Of a DNA stretch of 32,457 bases, positions 8,340 to 16,326 are shown piece by piece. Position numbers and translations under genes: made by a program. The stretch is from NCBI GenBank assembly GCA_002011735.1, contig MTOQ01000034.1:1-32457 (forward strand), written 5' to 3'. This DNA comes from Nitrospirae bacterium JdFR-81. Its GTDB lineage: Bacteria > Nitrospirota > Thermodesulfovibrionia > UBA6902. The notes beneath the pieces are model-generated. The model saw only the letters and a list, made by a program, of their open reading frames with translations. It searched no databases and had not been told where the DNA came from. How positions within the stretch are numbered: the first letter of the stretch is position 1; each line of letters begins with the position of its first letter.

Positions 8340-10139
8340 ATGACATTCAAAGACCTTCTGAAGCATAATCTCCGATCCATAATCATCGCCCTCTTCTTCC
8401 TATCCATTGTCGCCTCTCTCACCACACCCATCTCTGATAATGACCTCTGGTGGCATCTCGCAACAGGCAGATGGATATGGCAGAACATGACCATCCCATC
8501 TGATGACCCATTCGGCATCCCCCTGAACCTTGACGAGACCCCCCTGAGGAAGAACTTCATCCTGAGGCAATACTGGCTATCACAGATAATATTCTATCTC
8601 CTGTACAGGATGGGCGGCTTCAAGACGCTGATCATGCTCAGGGCATTGGTGCTTTGTCTGAGCTTTTACCTCATCTATCGCCTCTCGATCAAAAGGGGCG
8701 CACAGCCCCTCCTCACAGCCATACTGACATTCCTCTCCTACATGGTGGTTGTGAGGGAGTTCCAGTACATCGGGGTAAAGCCCCAGATATGGACAACACT
8801 CTTCAGTGTCACAACCATATACCTGCTTGAAGAGATGAGAGGGGGCAGGCGTCCTGCACTATTCATACTGCCTGCCATGATGCTCTTATGGTCGAATATG
8901 CATGGTGGCTTTATATTGGGGGATATAATAATCCTGATCTATACATCCTCCTCCATCATTGAAAAGAAGGTCACAAGGGCCTTCCTCCTCTCTGTAATAC
9001 TGGCCATCCTCGCAAGCGGTATCAATCCGAATGGATATGTTGCCTTCCTCAGCACCATACTCGGTTTTATAAAGATCGATAGGTTGAGATACCTCTCATC
9101 GATAGTGGAGACACAGTCCCTGTTTGCCCACGCATCCTTCCTGGGGATAGTGAGATCACTGCCATTCTTCAGCGGACTCATGACCCTATCACTACTCTCA
9201 TACCTCATAAACCTCAGAAACCTGAGATCCATTGGCCTCGGGTTTATACTCCTGCACGCCCTCTTCCTCATCATGGCCACAAAGGCCATCAGATACATCA
9301 TATTCCTCGCCCTATTCTGCACATTGATCATCGCACTGAACGTGAGCCTTTCTCCCCTAATGAACAGGTTTATAAGGAGACGCCGTCTTATCACAGGCCT
9401 CAACATGATATCAGGCATCCTGTGTATAGGGCTGGGTCTGAGCCTCCTCAATGATGGACTCCGTTTCTCAGGGCTCAGGACTCCAACACCCTATAACACG
9501 GACTACGTCAGGGCAGTCCGGTTTATCAGAGAGAACCCCACACTGAGAGGGAACGTCTTTAATGACTACAACCATGGTGGTTTTCTGATATGGAGCCTTT
9601 ACCCCAGGATAAAGGTCTTTATGGATGGAAGGGCACTGAATCTCAAAGGCTTTAACCTCTACAGGGCACTGATATACACCCCTGAGGCGAGGATACACAG
9701 ACACGGTGATGAACCGATATATACCCAATTCTTCTCTTACTATGATATAAATATGGCCATACTCCCTGGCTGTGATGAGGCATCAGGGAGTGTACTGCCC
9801 ATCGTCCTAACACTGATCAAGGACAGACAATGGGCGCTCATCTATGCAGACAACAATGTGCTCATCTTCCTGAGGGACACACCTGAGACACATCCCCTTG
9901 TAGAGAGATACAGACTCCCAGAGAGGCACGCCTATGTGAATATCATAGCAACCGCATATGCCTCCAGAAAGAGGCTGTATCGGCATACCCTGCCAAACTG
10001 GATGTTCTCCCTTGCCGTGGCATATGAGGGGATGGGCAACAGGGAGGTGGCCCTTTACTGGCTGAACAGGTATCTCAAGGCAAGGCCCTCTGACCAAAGG
10101 GCATTAGAGATGCATAAGAGGATCAGGGATTCAAAATAA
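8340..10139 (+). CDS. Polytopic membrane protein, GT-C-like, with C-terminal TPR segment
   Basis: This 599-residue protein starts with a transmembrane segment (residues 11-30) and then SDNDLWWHLATGRWI (31-45), an acidic/aromatic extracytoplasmic loop typical of GT-C-type glycosyltransferase-like membrane proteins. About ten hydrophobic segments follow up to residue 370. The soluble C-terminal part has DYNHGGFLIWSLYPRIKVFMD near 401-421, also common in these proteins, and ends in a TPR-like helix pair (WMFSLAVAYEGMGNREVALYWLNRYL). Transfer of sugar from a lipid carrier would fit the NDP-sugar enzyme encoded upstream, but that link rests only on adjacency. AGAGG stands one base before the ATG. 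A confident family assignment needs a profile search. Confidence 0.7.
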   Translation: MTFKDLLKHNLRSIIIALFFLSIVASLTTPISDNDLWWHLATGRWIWQNMTIPSDDPFGIPLNLDETPLRKNFILRQYWLSQIIFYLLYRMGGFKTLIMLRALVLCLSFYLIYRLSIKRGAQPLLTAILTFLSYMVVVREFQYIGVKPQIWTTLFSVTTIYLLEEMRGGRRPALFILPAMMLLWSNMHGGFILGDIIILIYTSSSIIEKKVTRAFLLSVILAILASGINPNGYVAFLSTILGFIKIDRLRYLSSIVETQSLFAHASFLGIVRSLPFFSGLMTLSLLSYLINLRNLRSIGLGFILLHALFLIMATKAIRYIIFLALFCTLIIALNVSLSPLMNRFIRRRRLITGLNMISGILCIGLGLSLLNDGLRFSGLRTPTPYNTDYVRAVRFIRENPTLRGNVFNDYNHGGFLIWSLYPRIKVFMDGRALNLKGFNLYRALIYTPEARIHRHGDEPIYTQFFSYYDINMAILPGCDEASGSVLPIVLTLIKDRQWALIYADNNVLIFLRDTPETHPLVERYRLPERHAYVNIIATAYASRKRLYRHTLPNWMFSLAVAYEGMGNREVALYWLNRYLKARPSDQRALEMHKRIRDSK

Positions 10140-10171
10140 GCTATGCCCTTTAGCTTGAATAAAACGATCCC

Positions 10172-10201
10172 TTGTTAGTAAGGTATATAACTGAGTATTT
10201 A
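10172..10201 (+). promoter_or_regulatory. Possible promoter of the DUF362 operon
   Basis: TTGTTA and TATTTA are separated by about 18 bp in the 80-bp gap before the DUF362 gene. The match is imperfect. A small hairpin (AAGCTA at 10138-10143 with TAGCTT at 10151-10156) at the end of the previous gene suggests a transcript boundary here. Confidence 0.3.
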
Positions 10202-10220
10202 AAGGACAAAGGGGGCAGAG

Positions 10221-11252
10221 ATGGATAAGGGAAAGAAGGTTGCCCTTGTAAGGGGTGATAACAGAAAGGAGAATATAAAGAAGGCCTTATCCCTGATAAG
10301 GGAGGACATAGAACCCATTAAGGAGGCAAGGAATATACTCATAAAGCCAAATCTTGTTGCCCTAAAGCCTGACTTTGCAAATACCCATGTAGAGGCCATA
10401 GAGGCGGTAATTGAGTTTATCAGGGAGATTGTGCCAGAGACACCCATCACCGTTGGTGAATCATCTGCAACAGCATTCTACAATGGACTGCCAACAACAA
10501 AGGTCTTCGAGGATTATGATTATTACAGGCTCCCCAGAAAATACGAGAGGGTCACCCTCACGGACTTTGACAATGATACAGAGTACATCTATAGCCCGAT
10601 CCTCTCTATCGTTGGTGATACACGACTGAGGATCACCAAGAGGGCCGAAGAGTTTGACTACAAGATATCGCTCTCCATACCCAAGACACACAACTTTGCC
10701 ATGGCCACATTCGGCATAAAGAATATGGCAGGGCTTGTGATGAGACAGGATATGGCGATGATACACGGTATGAAGGGAGGGGTCGAGGTTGATGCGCCAA
10801 AGACCCTGCTTGACAGACTCCCCCCTGGGACGGTCTCAAAGGCAAGGAGGACACTCCCCAACTGGCTCATAAACTTCCTCTTCAGACAGTACAGGGGTTA
10901 CAGAAAGAGTGTGAAGATGATCCATCACAATATAGTCGAGTTTGCAAAGAGGCTGTGGCCACAGCTTGTGGTGCTCGATGGCTTTGTATGTATGGAGGGA
11001 GATGGCCCCATTGATGGCAGTCCTGTAGAGATGAGGTGTGCCATCGCCTCTGCAGATCCCGTAAAGGCAGACGGTGTTGCAGCAAGACTCATTGGGATAG
11101 AGCCAGAAGACATAGGATACCTGTATTATCTCCACAGAGAAGGTATGGGTGACTATTCCCTTGATGGACTTGTGGGTGATGACCTTGACGGCCTCAGGAG
11201 GAATTTCAAAAAGCACGGCACATTTGATATCCAGTCGCAGTGGAGAGAGTGA
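10221..11252 (+). CDS. DUF362 domain-containing protein
   Basis: This 343-residue protein matches the DUF362 family: early KKVALVRGD, ILIKPNLVALK near 38-48, SIPKTHNFAMATFGIKNMAG near 152-171, and VVLDGFVCMEGDGPIDG near 252-268. Family members often occur with ferredoxin modules, and some have been tied to metal or redox cofactor handling; their biochemical role is mostly unknown. This copy has no CxxCxxC ferredoxin cluster. The start has AGGGGG about 6 bp upstream. Its TGA overlaps the ATG of the methyltransferase by one base (TGATG), so the genes are probably translationally coupled. Confidence 0.88.
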   Translation: MDKGKKVALVRGDNRKENIKKALSLIREDIEPIKEARNILIKPNLVALKPDFANTHVEAIEAVIEFIREIVPETPITVGESSATAFYNGLPTTKVFEDYDYYRLPRKYERVTLTDFDNDTEYIYSPILSIVGDTRLRITKRAEEFDYKISLSIPKTHNFAMATFGIKNMAGLVMRQDMAMIHGMKGGVEVDAPKTLLDRLPPGTVSKARRTLPNWLINFLFRQYRGYRKSVKMIHHNIVEFAKRLWPQLVVLDGFVCMEGDGPIDGSPVEMRCAIASADPVKADGVAARLIGIEPEDIGYLYYLHREGMGDYSLDGLVGDDLDGLRRNFKKHGTFDIQSQWRE

Positions 11253-11917
11253 TGGAGCGTGTACCCGAGCCTGAGTTGATGGACGACCCAGAACATGTGA
11301 TCGCCTATCATAGGGCAGACTTCTCAGAACCCCACAATGCATTTGTCAACCACTTTGTGAAAAGATTCCCAGGCTTTACAAATGGAGAGGTCCTTGACCT
11401 TGGATGCGGGACATGCGACGTGGTGATACGTCTTGCAAGGGCACTGCCAGGCATAAGGATAACAGGCATAGACGGTTCTCATGCGATGCTCGATATCGCA
11501 AGGGCCGAGATAGAGAGACACGGCCTATCAGAGAGGATCACGGTGAAGAGGGTCACCCTGCCATATGAGGGGCCTGTGAGTGAGAGGTTTGATGCGATAA
11601 TATCCAATAGCCTGCTTCATCACCTGAGGGATCCCCATGTATTATGGAAGACCATAAGGATATTTGCCAAGGATGGCGCCCCTGTGTTTATCGTTGACCT
11701 CATGAGGCCAGAAGACAGGTTGCAGGCAGAGGAACTGGTGAGACTCTATGCAGCAGATGAATCACCCATCCTCCAGAGGGACTTCTATAACTCCCTCATG
11801 GCATCCTATACCGTTGAGGAGATAGAGGCGCAGCTCATGGATGAGGGGATGGGGTATATGAACATAGATACCATCAGTGATAGACACGTAGCGATATGGG
11901 GGAGGTTCAGACAATGA
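11252..11917 (+). CDS. SAM-dependent methyltransferase, class I
   Basis: This 221-residue protein has the Rossmann methyltransferase motif I VLDLGCGTCDV near residues 45-55, the acidic motif II GIDGSHAMLDIARAEI, and motif IV FDAIISNSLLHHLRDP. It resembles the UbiE/type-11 methyltransferases but the acceptor cannot be read from sequence. I start at the ATG at 11252 because GGAG lies 6 bp upstream; a GTG at 11240 is in frame. It overlaps the DUF362 gene by one base, and its own stop overlaps the next start in ATGA. The three genes are therefore a tight operon. Confidence 0.85.
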   Translation: MERVPEPELMDDPEHVIAYHRADFSEPHNAFVNHFVKRFPGFTNGEVLDLGCGTCDVVIRLARALPGIRITGIDGSHAMLDIARAEIERHGLSERITVKRVTLPYEGPVSERFDAIISNSLLHHLRDPHVLWKTIRIFAKDGAPVFIVDLMRPEDRLQAEELVRLYAADESPILQRDFYNSLMASYTVEEIEAQLMDEGMGYMNIDTISDRHVAIWGRFRQ

Positions 11918-12717
11918 ATGGACACGAGGCCTTCCTTGATGTCGCCATCAGGGCTGCAAGGTCGGCAGGGCGGTTTATAGTTGAGAACATGGGCAGGATC
12001 TCGACAGCGGATGTCGATATAAAACAGGCATCTGATTTTGTCACATACGTTGACAGGGAGTCAGAGAGGATGATAATAGAGGCCATAAGACAGGAGTTCC
12101 CAGGGCACACCATACTTGCCGAGGAATCACTAAGGGAGAAGGGCGAATACCTCTGGATCATAGATCCCCTTGACGGGACAACAAACTATATACACGGCTA
12201 TCCGATGTTCGCTGTCTCCATCGCCCTGAAACACGATAACAGGATAGAGGTAGGGGTTGTCTTTGATCCACTGCGGGACGAGCTATTCACCGCAATAAGC
12301 GGTAAGGGCGCTTATCTGAATGGGAGGCCCATAGGTGTATCAGGGATCAATGACATAGGGGGCAGTCTCCTTACAACAGGCTTTCCCTTCCGCAAGAAGG
12401 AGATGATCGACCTCTATCTCAGGCTCTTCAGAAGACTGTTTAACAGGGTCAGTGATATAAGACGTGCTGGCTCCGCTGCCCTTGATCTTGCACACCTTGC
12501 ATGTGGAAGGTGTGATGGGTTCTTTGAACTCGGATTGAGTCCATGGGATGTGGCAGCTGGGGGTCTATTGATAAAGGAGGCGGGCGGGATAGTCACTGAT
12601 TTTGGTGGCGGTGACGGATATATCGATACAGGAAACATCGTTGCATCATCCCCTGCCATTCACGGAGAGATTTTAAAAGAGGTCAGGGAGGTCTTCAGAG
12701 GGGTTATTGATAGGTGA
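11914..12717 (+). CDS. Inositol monophosphatase family protein (SuhB-like)
   Basis: This 267-residue protein carries the metal-binding signatures of the family: EES at about 71-73, IDPLDGTTNYIHGYP near 86-100 and LSPWDVAAGGLLIKEAGG near 205-222, with RRAGSAALDLAHLACGRCDGF before the last. These enzymes are Mg-dependent phosphatases for inositol-1-phosphate, fructose-1,6-bisphosphate or related substrates, or act as SuhB in rRNA transcription. The start is the ATG at 11914, with GGGGAGG about 8 bp upstream; it overlaps the methyltransferase stop as ATGA. The substrate is undecided. Confidence 0.9.
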   Translation: MNGHEAFLDVAIRAARSAGRFIVENMGRISTADVDIKQASDFVTYVDRESERMIIEAIRQEFPGHTILAEESLREKGEYLWIIDPLDGTTNYIHGYPMFAVSIALKHDNRIEVGVVFDPLRDELFTAISGKGAYLNGRPIGVSGINDIGGSLLTTGFPFRKKEMIDLYLRLFRRLFNRVSDIRRAGSAALDLAHLACGRCDGFFELGLSPWDVAAGGLLIKEAGGIVTDFGGGDGYIDTGNIVASSPAIHGEILKEVREVFRGVIDR

Positions 12718-12734
12718 TTGTGTTAAAATAGACC

Positions 12735-12815
12735 ATGATCGATACACTTACAGATACTGAGACATCTCTTGAAAGATTTATCTCACTCCCTATCAGAGGT
12801 CGCCCTCAGGTGTAG
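12735..12815 (+). CDS. Possible 26-codon leader ORF before the ABC exporter
   Basis: An ATG at 12735 opens a 26-codon frame (MIDTLTDTETSLERF at the start) that ends in TAG 6 bp before the exporter ATPase ATG at 12822. TGTTAAAAT, the same extended -10-like string seen at 5123, lies at 12720-12729, so a transcript would begin almost at this ATG. The AGGTG overlapping its end could serve as the ribosome binding site of the next gene. It may be a leader peptide, or the match may be chance. Confidence 0.3.
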   Translation: MIDTLTDTETSLERFISLPIRGRPQV

Positions 12816-12821
12816 TTGTGC

Positions 12822-13556
12822 ATGAGCATCGTCATCGCAAGATCACTCACAAAATACTATAACTCCCTCAAGGCAGTGGATAATATAAGCTTCGAGATCA
12901 ACGAGGGGGAGTGTTTCGGCTTCCTCGGCCCCAATGGTGCAGGAAAGACCACTGCCATGAGCATCATCTACTGCTTTATGCCTCCGACATCAGGCACGGT
13001 GAGTGTCTTCGGTATGGATGTTACCGAGAGGCCATCAGAGATAAAGTCAAGGATAGGGGTCATGCCACAGGACGACAATCTCGATGTAGAGCTGTCCGTA
13101 TTTGAGAACCTGATTGTATATGCAAGGTATTTTGATATACCAAAGAAGAGGGCCTCTCAGGTTGCGTGGAGGCTCCTTGAATTCGTCGAACTAAAGGACA
13201 AGGCAGGGGTGAATATAAGGAACCTCTCAGGGGGGATGAAGAGAAAGCTCATCCTTGCAAGGTCGCTGTTGAATGATCCGGAACTATTGATACTGGATGA
13301 ACCGACAACAGGGCTTGACCCACACAGCAGACACTCCGTATGGGATAAACTGAATTACCTGAAGTCAATGAATACCACCATCATACTCACGACACACTAT
13401 ATGGAAGAGGCCGAGAGGCTCTGTGACAGGGTCGCTATAATGAATTCAGGAAAGATCGTAGCCATTGATACCCCGGCACGGCTTATGGATACACATAAGG
13501 CCGGTAATCTTGAAGAGGTCTATCTGAGACTCACAGGGAGGAGACTTGCAGATTAA
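12822..13556 (+). CDS. ABC transporter ATP-binding protein (NodI/DrrA type)
   Basis: This 244-residue ATPase has Walker A GPNGAGKT at 36-43, a Q-loop MPQDD near 81-85, the signature LSGGM at 135-139, Walker B LLILDE at 155-160 and the H-loop H192. Strong similarity to NodI/DrrA/CcmA-like exporters is seen in FLGPNGAGKTT and in LDEPTTGLDPHSR. It powers the permease encoded immediately downstream, whose start overlaps this gene by 11 bp. An in-frame TTG lies at 12816, but the ATG at 12822 has the better spacing from AGGTG. The exported substrate is unknown. Confidence 0.93.
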   Translation: MSIVIARSLTKYYNSLKAVDNISFEINEGECFGFLGPNGAGKTTAMSIIYCFMPPTSGTVSVFGMDVTERPSEIKSRIGVMPQDDNLDVELSVFENLIVYARYFDIPKKRASQVAWRLLEFVELKDKAGVNIRNLSGGMKRKLILARSLLNDPELLILDEPTTGLDPHSRHSVWDKLNYLKSMNTTIILTTHYMEEAERLCDRVAIMNSGKIVAIDTPARLMDTHKAGNLEEVYLRLTGRRLAD

Positions 13557-14301
13557 GAGGGCATTCAGGGTCTGGCAGAGGAACTTCACGGTCTATTCAA
13601 AACGGTATAAATCGAGTATGGTCCTCAACTTCTTCGAGCCACTCCTCTATCTGATCGCCCTTGGCTTTGGTCTCGGGGCCTTTGTAAAGGAGATAAATGG
13701 TGTGCCATACATAAAGTTCATCGCCCCTGGCATCATCGCATCCTCATCCATGTTTGCAGCAACCTTTGAGAGCACCTATGGCACATATATAAGGATGACC
13801 TATCAGAAGACATTTGATGCCATACTGGCAACACCCATAAATGTGGATGACCTCGTTACAGGAGAACTCCTGTGGAGTGCAACAAAGGGGACATTCTATG
13901 GCCTCTGTATCATGGCCGTCATGTCAATATTCGGTTTTATAGACTCCCTGTTTATAATCGTTGCCATCCCCCTGATCTTCATAGGTGCCGTTATATTTGC
14001 AGAGATCGGTGTCATCACATCTGCGACCGTGCCAGGCATAGACTCATTCAACTATTTCTACACCCTGTTCATGACCCCCATGTTCCTCTTCTCTGGGATA
14101 TTCTTCCCGCTTGATACACTCCATCCAATAGTAACAAAGATCGCCTTCTTCACTCCCCTCTATCACCTTGTGAATATCTCCCGATCCTTTGCCTCTGGTG
14201 AGCTCTACAGCGCAAGGTGGGATATACTCTGGCTCCTTGCGGTCGTTATCCTCCTCACACCCTACCCCTTCAGGTTCATGAGAAAGAAGATAGTGAAGTA
14301 G
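13546..14301 (+). CDS. ABC-2 type transporter permease (NodJ-like)
   Basis: This 251-residue integral membrane protein has about six transmembrane segments and the ABC-2 exporter pattern: FEPLLYLIALGFGLG near 27-41, FAATFESTYGTYIRM near 69-83 and FLFSGIFFPLDTLHPI near 178-193. It pairs with the ATPase encoded just upstream. The start is a TTG supported by GGGAGGAG a few bases before it; it lies inside the end of the ATPase gene, consistent with translational coupling. The NodIJ and DrrAB families export oligosaccharides, lipids or drugs; the substrate is not evident. Confidence 0.9.
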   Translation: MQIKRAFRVWQRNFTVYSKRYKSSMVLNFFEPLLYLIALGFGLGAFVKEINGVPYIKFIAPGIIASSSMFAATFESTYGTYIRMTYQKTFDAILATPINVDDLVTGELLWSATKGTFYGLCIMAVMSIFGFIDSLFIIVAIPLIFIGAVIFAEIGVITSATVPGIDSFNYFYTLFMTPMFLFSGIFFPLDTLHPIVTKIAFFTPLYHLVNISRSFASGELYSARWDILWLLAVVILLTPYPFRFMRKKIVK

Positions 14302-14326
14302 ACATATACCAAACACACCATAAAAG

Positions 14327-14364
14327 TTTACAGAAACTTTACAGAGATTAACACCACATTTACA
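14327..14364 (+). promoter_or_regulatory. Helically phased TTTACA repeats upstream of the NapD-like gene
   Basis: TTTACAGA occurs at 14327-14334 and 14338-14345, and TTTACA again at 14359-14364. The spacings of 11 and 21 bp put all three on one face of the helix, as for an activator or repressor array. The last copy could also serve as the -35 box. Confidence 0.4.
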
Positions 14365-14389
14365 CAAAAATCTGTTATCTATTTAAAAG

Positions 14390-14413
14390 GATTCTGATCC
14401 ATAAGCCAGAATC
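14390..14413 (+). promoter_or_regulatory. Inverted repeat at the NapD-like gene start
   Basis: GATTCTG (14390-14396) and CAGAATC (14407-14413) are a perfect 7-bp dyad with a 10-base gap, ending 4 bp before the ATG. It may be an operator, or an RNA hairpin that hides the start region. Confidence 0.4.
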
Positions 14414-14417
14414 AGAG

Positions 14418-14696
14418 ATGAGCCTTCTTCTTGGAGAGAGGATCTGCACACACCACCGTCCCCTGATATTATGTGGTCTTATAGTCCATACACAACCAGC
14501 CAGGAGAGAGGATGTAAGAAGAAGGCTTGATGAGATGGGTGTAGAGGTCAGGGAAGTCATCGGAGACCATCAGCTCATGGTCGTTGTTCATTCAGATGTC
14601 GCCAGACGAGAGGAGGATGTACGCAGTGAGATAATGAATATAAAAGGGGTTACAGATGTCATCATGGCATATCATTATTTCGGAGGGATAGACTGA
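14418..14696 (+). CDS. napD: NapD-like chaperone
   Basis: This 92-residue protein matches the small ferredoxin-fold NapD family: LCGLIVHTQPARREDVRRRL near 18-37, a GVEV strand, a central HQLMVVVH strand, and the terminal IKGVTDVIMAYHYF. NapD binds the Tat signal peptide of the periplasmic nitrate reductase NapA during cofactor insertion. No napA is present in this window; the next gene is an octaheme cytochrome with a Sec-type signal. The protein has about 17 residues before the first strand, more than usual. The partner could be encoded elsewhere, or the protein may have been adapted to another exported enzyme. Confidence 0.75.
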   Translation: MSLLLGERICTHHRPLILCGLIVHTQPARREDVRRRLDEMGVEVREVIGDHQLMVVVHSDVARREEDVRSEIMNIKGVTDVIMAYHYFGGID

Positions 14697-14748
14697 TCAG
14701 AATCCAACAGGAAGGGAGGGGATAGATGAGTATTTAAGGTCCTCATGA

Positions 14749-14762
14749 AATCTCTGGAGATT
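14749..14762. promoter_or_regulatory. Palindrome before the octaheme cytochrome gene
   Basis: AATCTCTGGAGATT is a perfect dyad (AATCTC / GAGATT with a 2-base centre). It stands just upstream of TTAAAAT at 14766-14772, a possible -10 box, so it lies where a repressor or activator would act. Confidence 0.4.
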
Positions 14763-14792
14763 CTCTTAAAATGAAAGGAGGTAGGGAGAAAG

Positions 14793-16271
14793 ATGAAGAA
14801 GTTACTATACCTGCTCATCATAACTGTTCTTGTGATGGCAGGTACAGAGGCAGTAGCAGTTACGAAGATCAATATTCCCCAGAAACTGTCAAAGGCGAGC
14901 CAGGAGTGTATTGGATGTCATGCAGACAGCACGGTAAATATCTATCAGCAGTGGGGTTACAGCAAACACTACAGGGCCAATGTAGGTTGTTTTGAGTGCC
15001 ATGAGGCACAGAAGGGCGATCCAGATGCATTTGAGCATCAGGGATACCTCATATCCATTATTGTCTCTCCGAAGGACTGCGGGAAGTGTCATGCAAGGGA
15101 GGTCGATGAATTTGAGAACTCCCATCACTCAAAGGCAGGCCGTATCATGGGCTCACTTGATAATGTCCTGGCCGAGGTGGTTGAGGGTAACAGGGGAATG
15201 AAGACAGAGGGTTTCCCCATGGGCATCTCTGCAGCTGCGGTCAATGGATGCTGGCAGTGTCATGGTTCTGTTGTAAGGGTGCTTAAGGATGGAAGGCTTG
15301 ATCCAGCAACCTGGCCCAATACAGGGATGGGCAGGGTAAATCCGGATGGTTCTGAAGGGAGCTGTACTGCATGTCACCAGAGGCATGAATTCTCTGTTGC
15401 ACAGGCAAGACAGCCTGAGAATTGTGGGAAGTGCCATATGGGACCTGATCACCCGCAGATAGAGATCTATAAGGAGTCGAAGCATGGTATTAACTACTAT
15501 GCCAACAAGGACAAGATGAATCTTGAATCAGCCAAATGGGTGGTTGGGGAGGATTATTTTGCCGCTCCTACCTGTGCAACCTGTCATATGTCTGCCACAA
15601 AGGACATGCCTGTTACACACAATGTGGGGCTGAGGATCAAATGGAATAACAGGCCACCCTTGCTCAAGCTTGCGCACGAGACGGACAAGAGGTGGAACCT
15701 CCCATCTGCAAAGATTACAGGCGATCAGAGAAGGGCGAACATGGAGAAGGTCTGTGCCGCCTGTCACAATGAGGACTTCTATAAGGCCTTCTTCAAGCAG
15801 TATGAGGCCCAGTTACAGCTATACAATGAAAAGTGGGCAAAGCCAGGGCTGAAACTCTATAAAAAGGCAACGGAGGTGCTCAAGGCAGTAAAGGGGAAGG
15901 AGTATGCCAAGTTTGCCCAGAAGATAGATTACACATGGTTTGAGCTCTGGCACCACGAGGGCAGGAGGGTCCGTCACGGTGCCTCGATGATGGCCCCTGA
16001 CTATACCCAGTGGCATGGAAACTATGACCTCGCAAAGAACTGGTACAGCGAGTACATACCAGAGATCAGAGAGATTATAGAGATGGGCAAACATAGTGGT
16101 AAGGGAAAGGCAGAGAGGCTTGCTAAGGAACTGGAAGAGATGCTCGAAGAGATAATAAACAGCGATAACCACAAGTGGTCTATCGGCAAGGAGGACCCTG
16201 CCTCAAAGGCAGAACGCGAGCGCAGAAGAAGAGAGTTTCTGAAGAGATACCAGCAGAAGGTGGATATGTAG
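14793..16271 (+). CDS. Octaheme c-type cytochrome, hydroxylamine oxidoreductase (HAO)-like
   Basis: This 492-residue protein has a Sec-type signal peptide (residues 1-22) and eight CxxCH heme sites at 39, 66, 96, 153, 191, 211, 261 and 321. The spacing and the C-terminal DYTQWHGNYDL (403-413) fit the HAO-like octaheme family. In HAO a tyrosine from this region of a neighbouring subunit is cross-linked to heme 4 (P460) and favours oxidation; members without it, such as the epsilon-proteobacterial enzymes, are thought to reduce. Y404 is a candidate for that residue. The enzyme would work in the periplasm on hydroxylamine, hydrazine or nitrite. The charged C-terminus has no membrane anchor. AAAGGAGG and GGGAG precede the ATG. 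The direction of catalysis is not settled. Confidence 0.88.
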   Translation: MKKLLYLLIITVLVMAGTEAVAVTKINIPQKLSKASQECIGCHADSTVNIYQQWGYSKHYRANVGCFECHEAQKGDPDAFEHQGYLISIIVSPKDCGKCHAREVDEFENSHHSKAGRIMGSLDNVLAEVVEGNRGMKTEGFPMGISAAAVNGCWQCHGSVVRVLKDGRLDPATWPNTGMGRVNPDGSEGSCTACHQRHEFSVAQARQPENCGKCHMGPDHPQIEIYKESKHGINYYANKDKMNLESAKWVVGEDYFAAPTCATCHMSATKDMPVTHNVGLRIKWNNRPPLLKLAHETDKRWNLPSAKITGDQRRANMEKVCAACHNEDFYKAFFKQYEAQLQLYNEKWAKPGLKLYKKATEVLKAVKGKEYAKFAQKIDYTWFELWHHEGRRVRHGASMMAPDYTQWHGNYDLAKNWYSEYIPEIREIIEMGKHSGKGKAERLAKELEEMLEEIINSDNHKWSIGKEDPASKAERERRRREFLKRYQQKVDM

Positions 16272-16293
16272 TGTTGTAAGTATATACTGCTCA

Positions 16294-16326
16294 GGGGTGA
16301 AGGGGTCCCCCCTTCACCCCTTTTTT
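16294..16326 (+). terminator. Strong intrinsic terminator of the octaheme cytochrome gene
   Basis: GGGGTGAAGGGG (16294-16305) and CCCCTTCACCCC (16309-16320) form a 12-bp stem with a TCC loop, followed by TTTTTT. The hairpin and T-run overlap the last codons and stop of the convergent methyltransferase gene. The minus-strand side has no T-run, so termination should be one-way. Confidence 0.9.

Noticed and set aside
14771-14995. Plus-strand 74-codon frame overlapping the octaheme cytochrome start
   Set aside because: It uses the ribosome binding region of the cytochrome gene as codons and has no family-like pattern.
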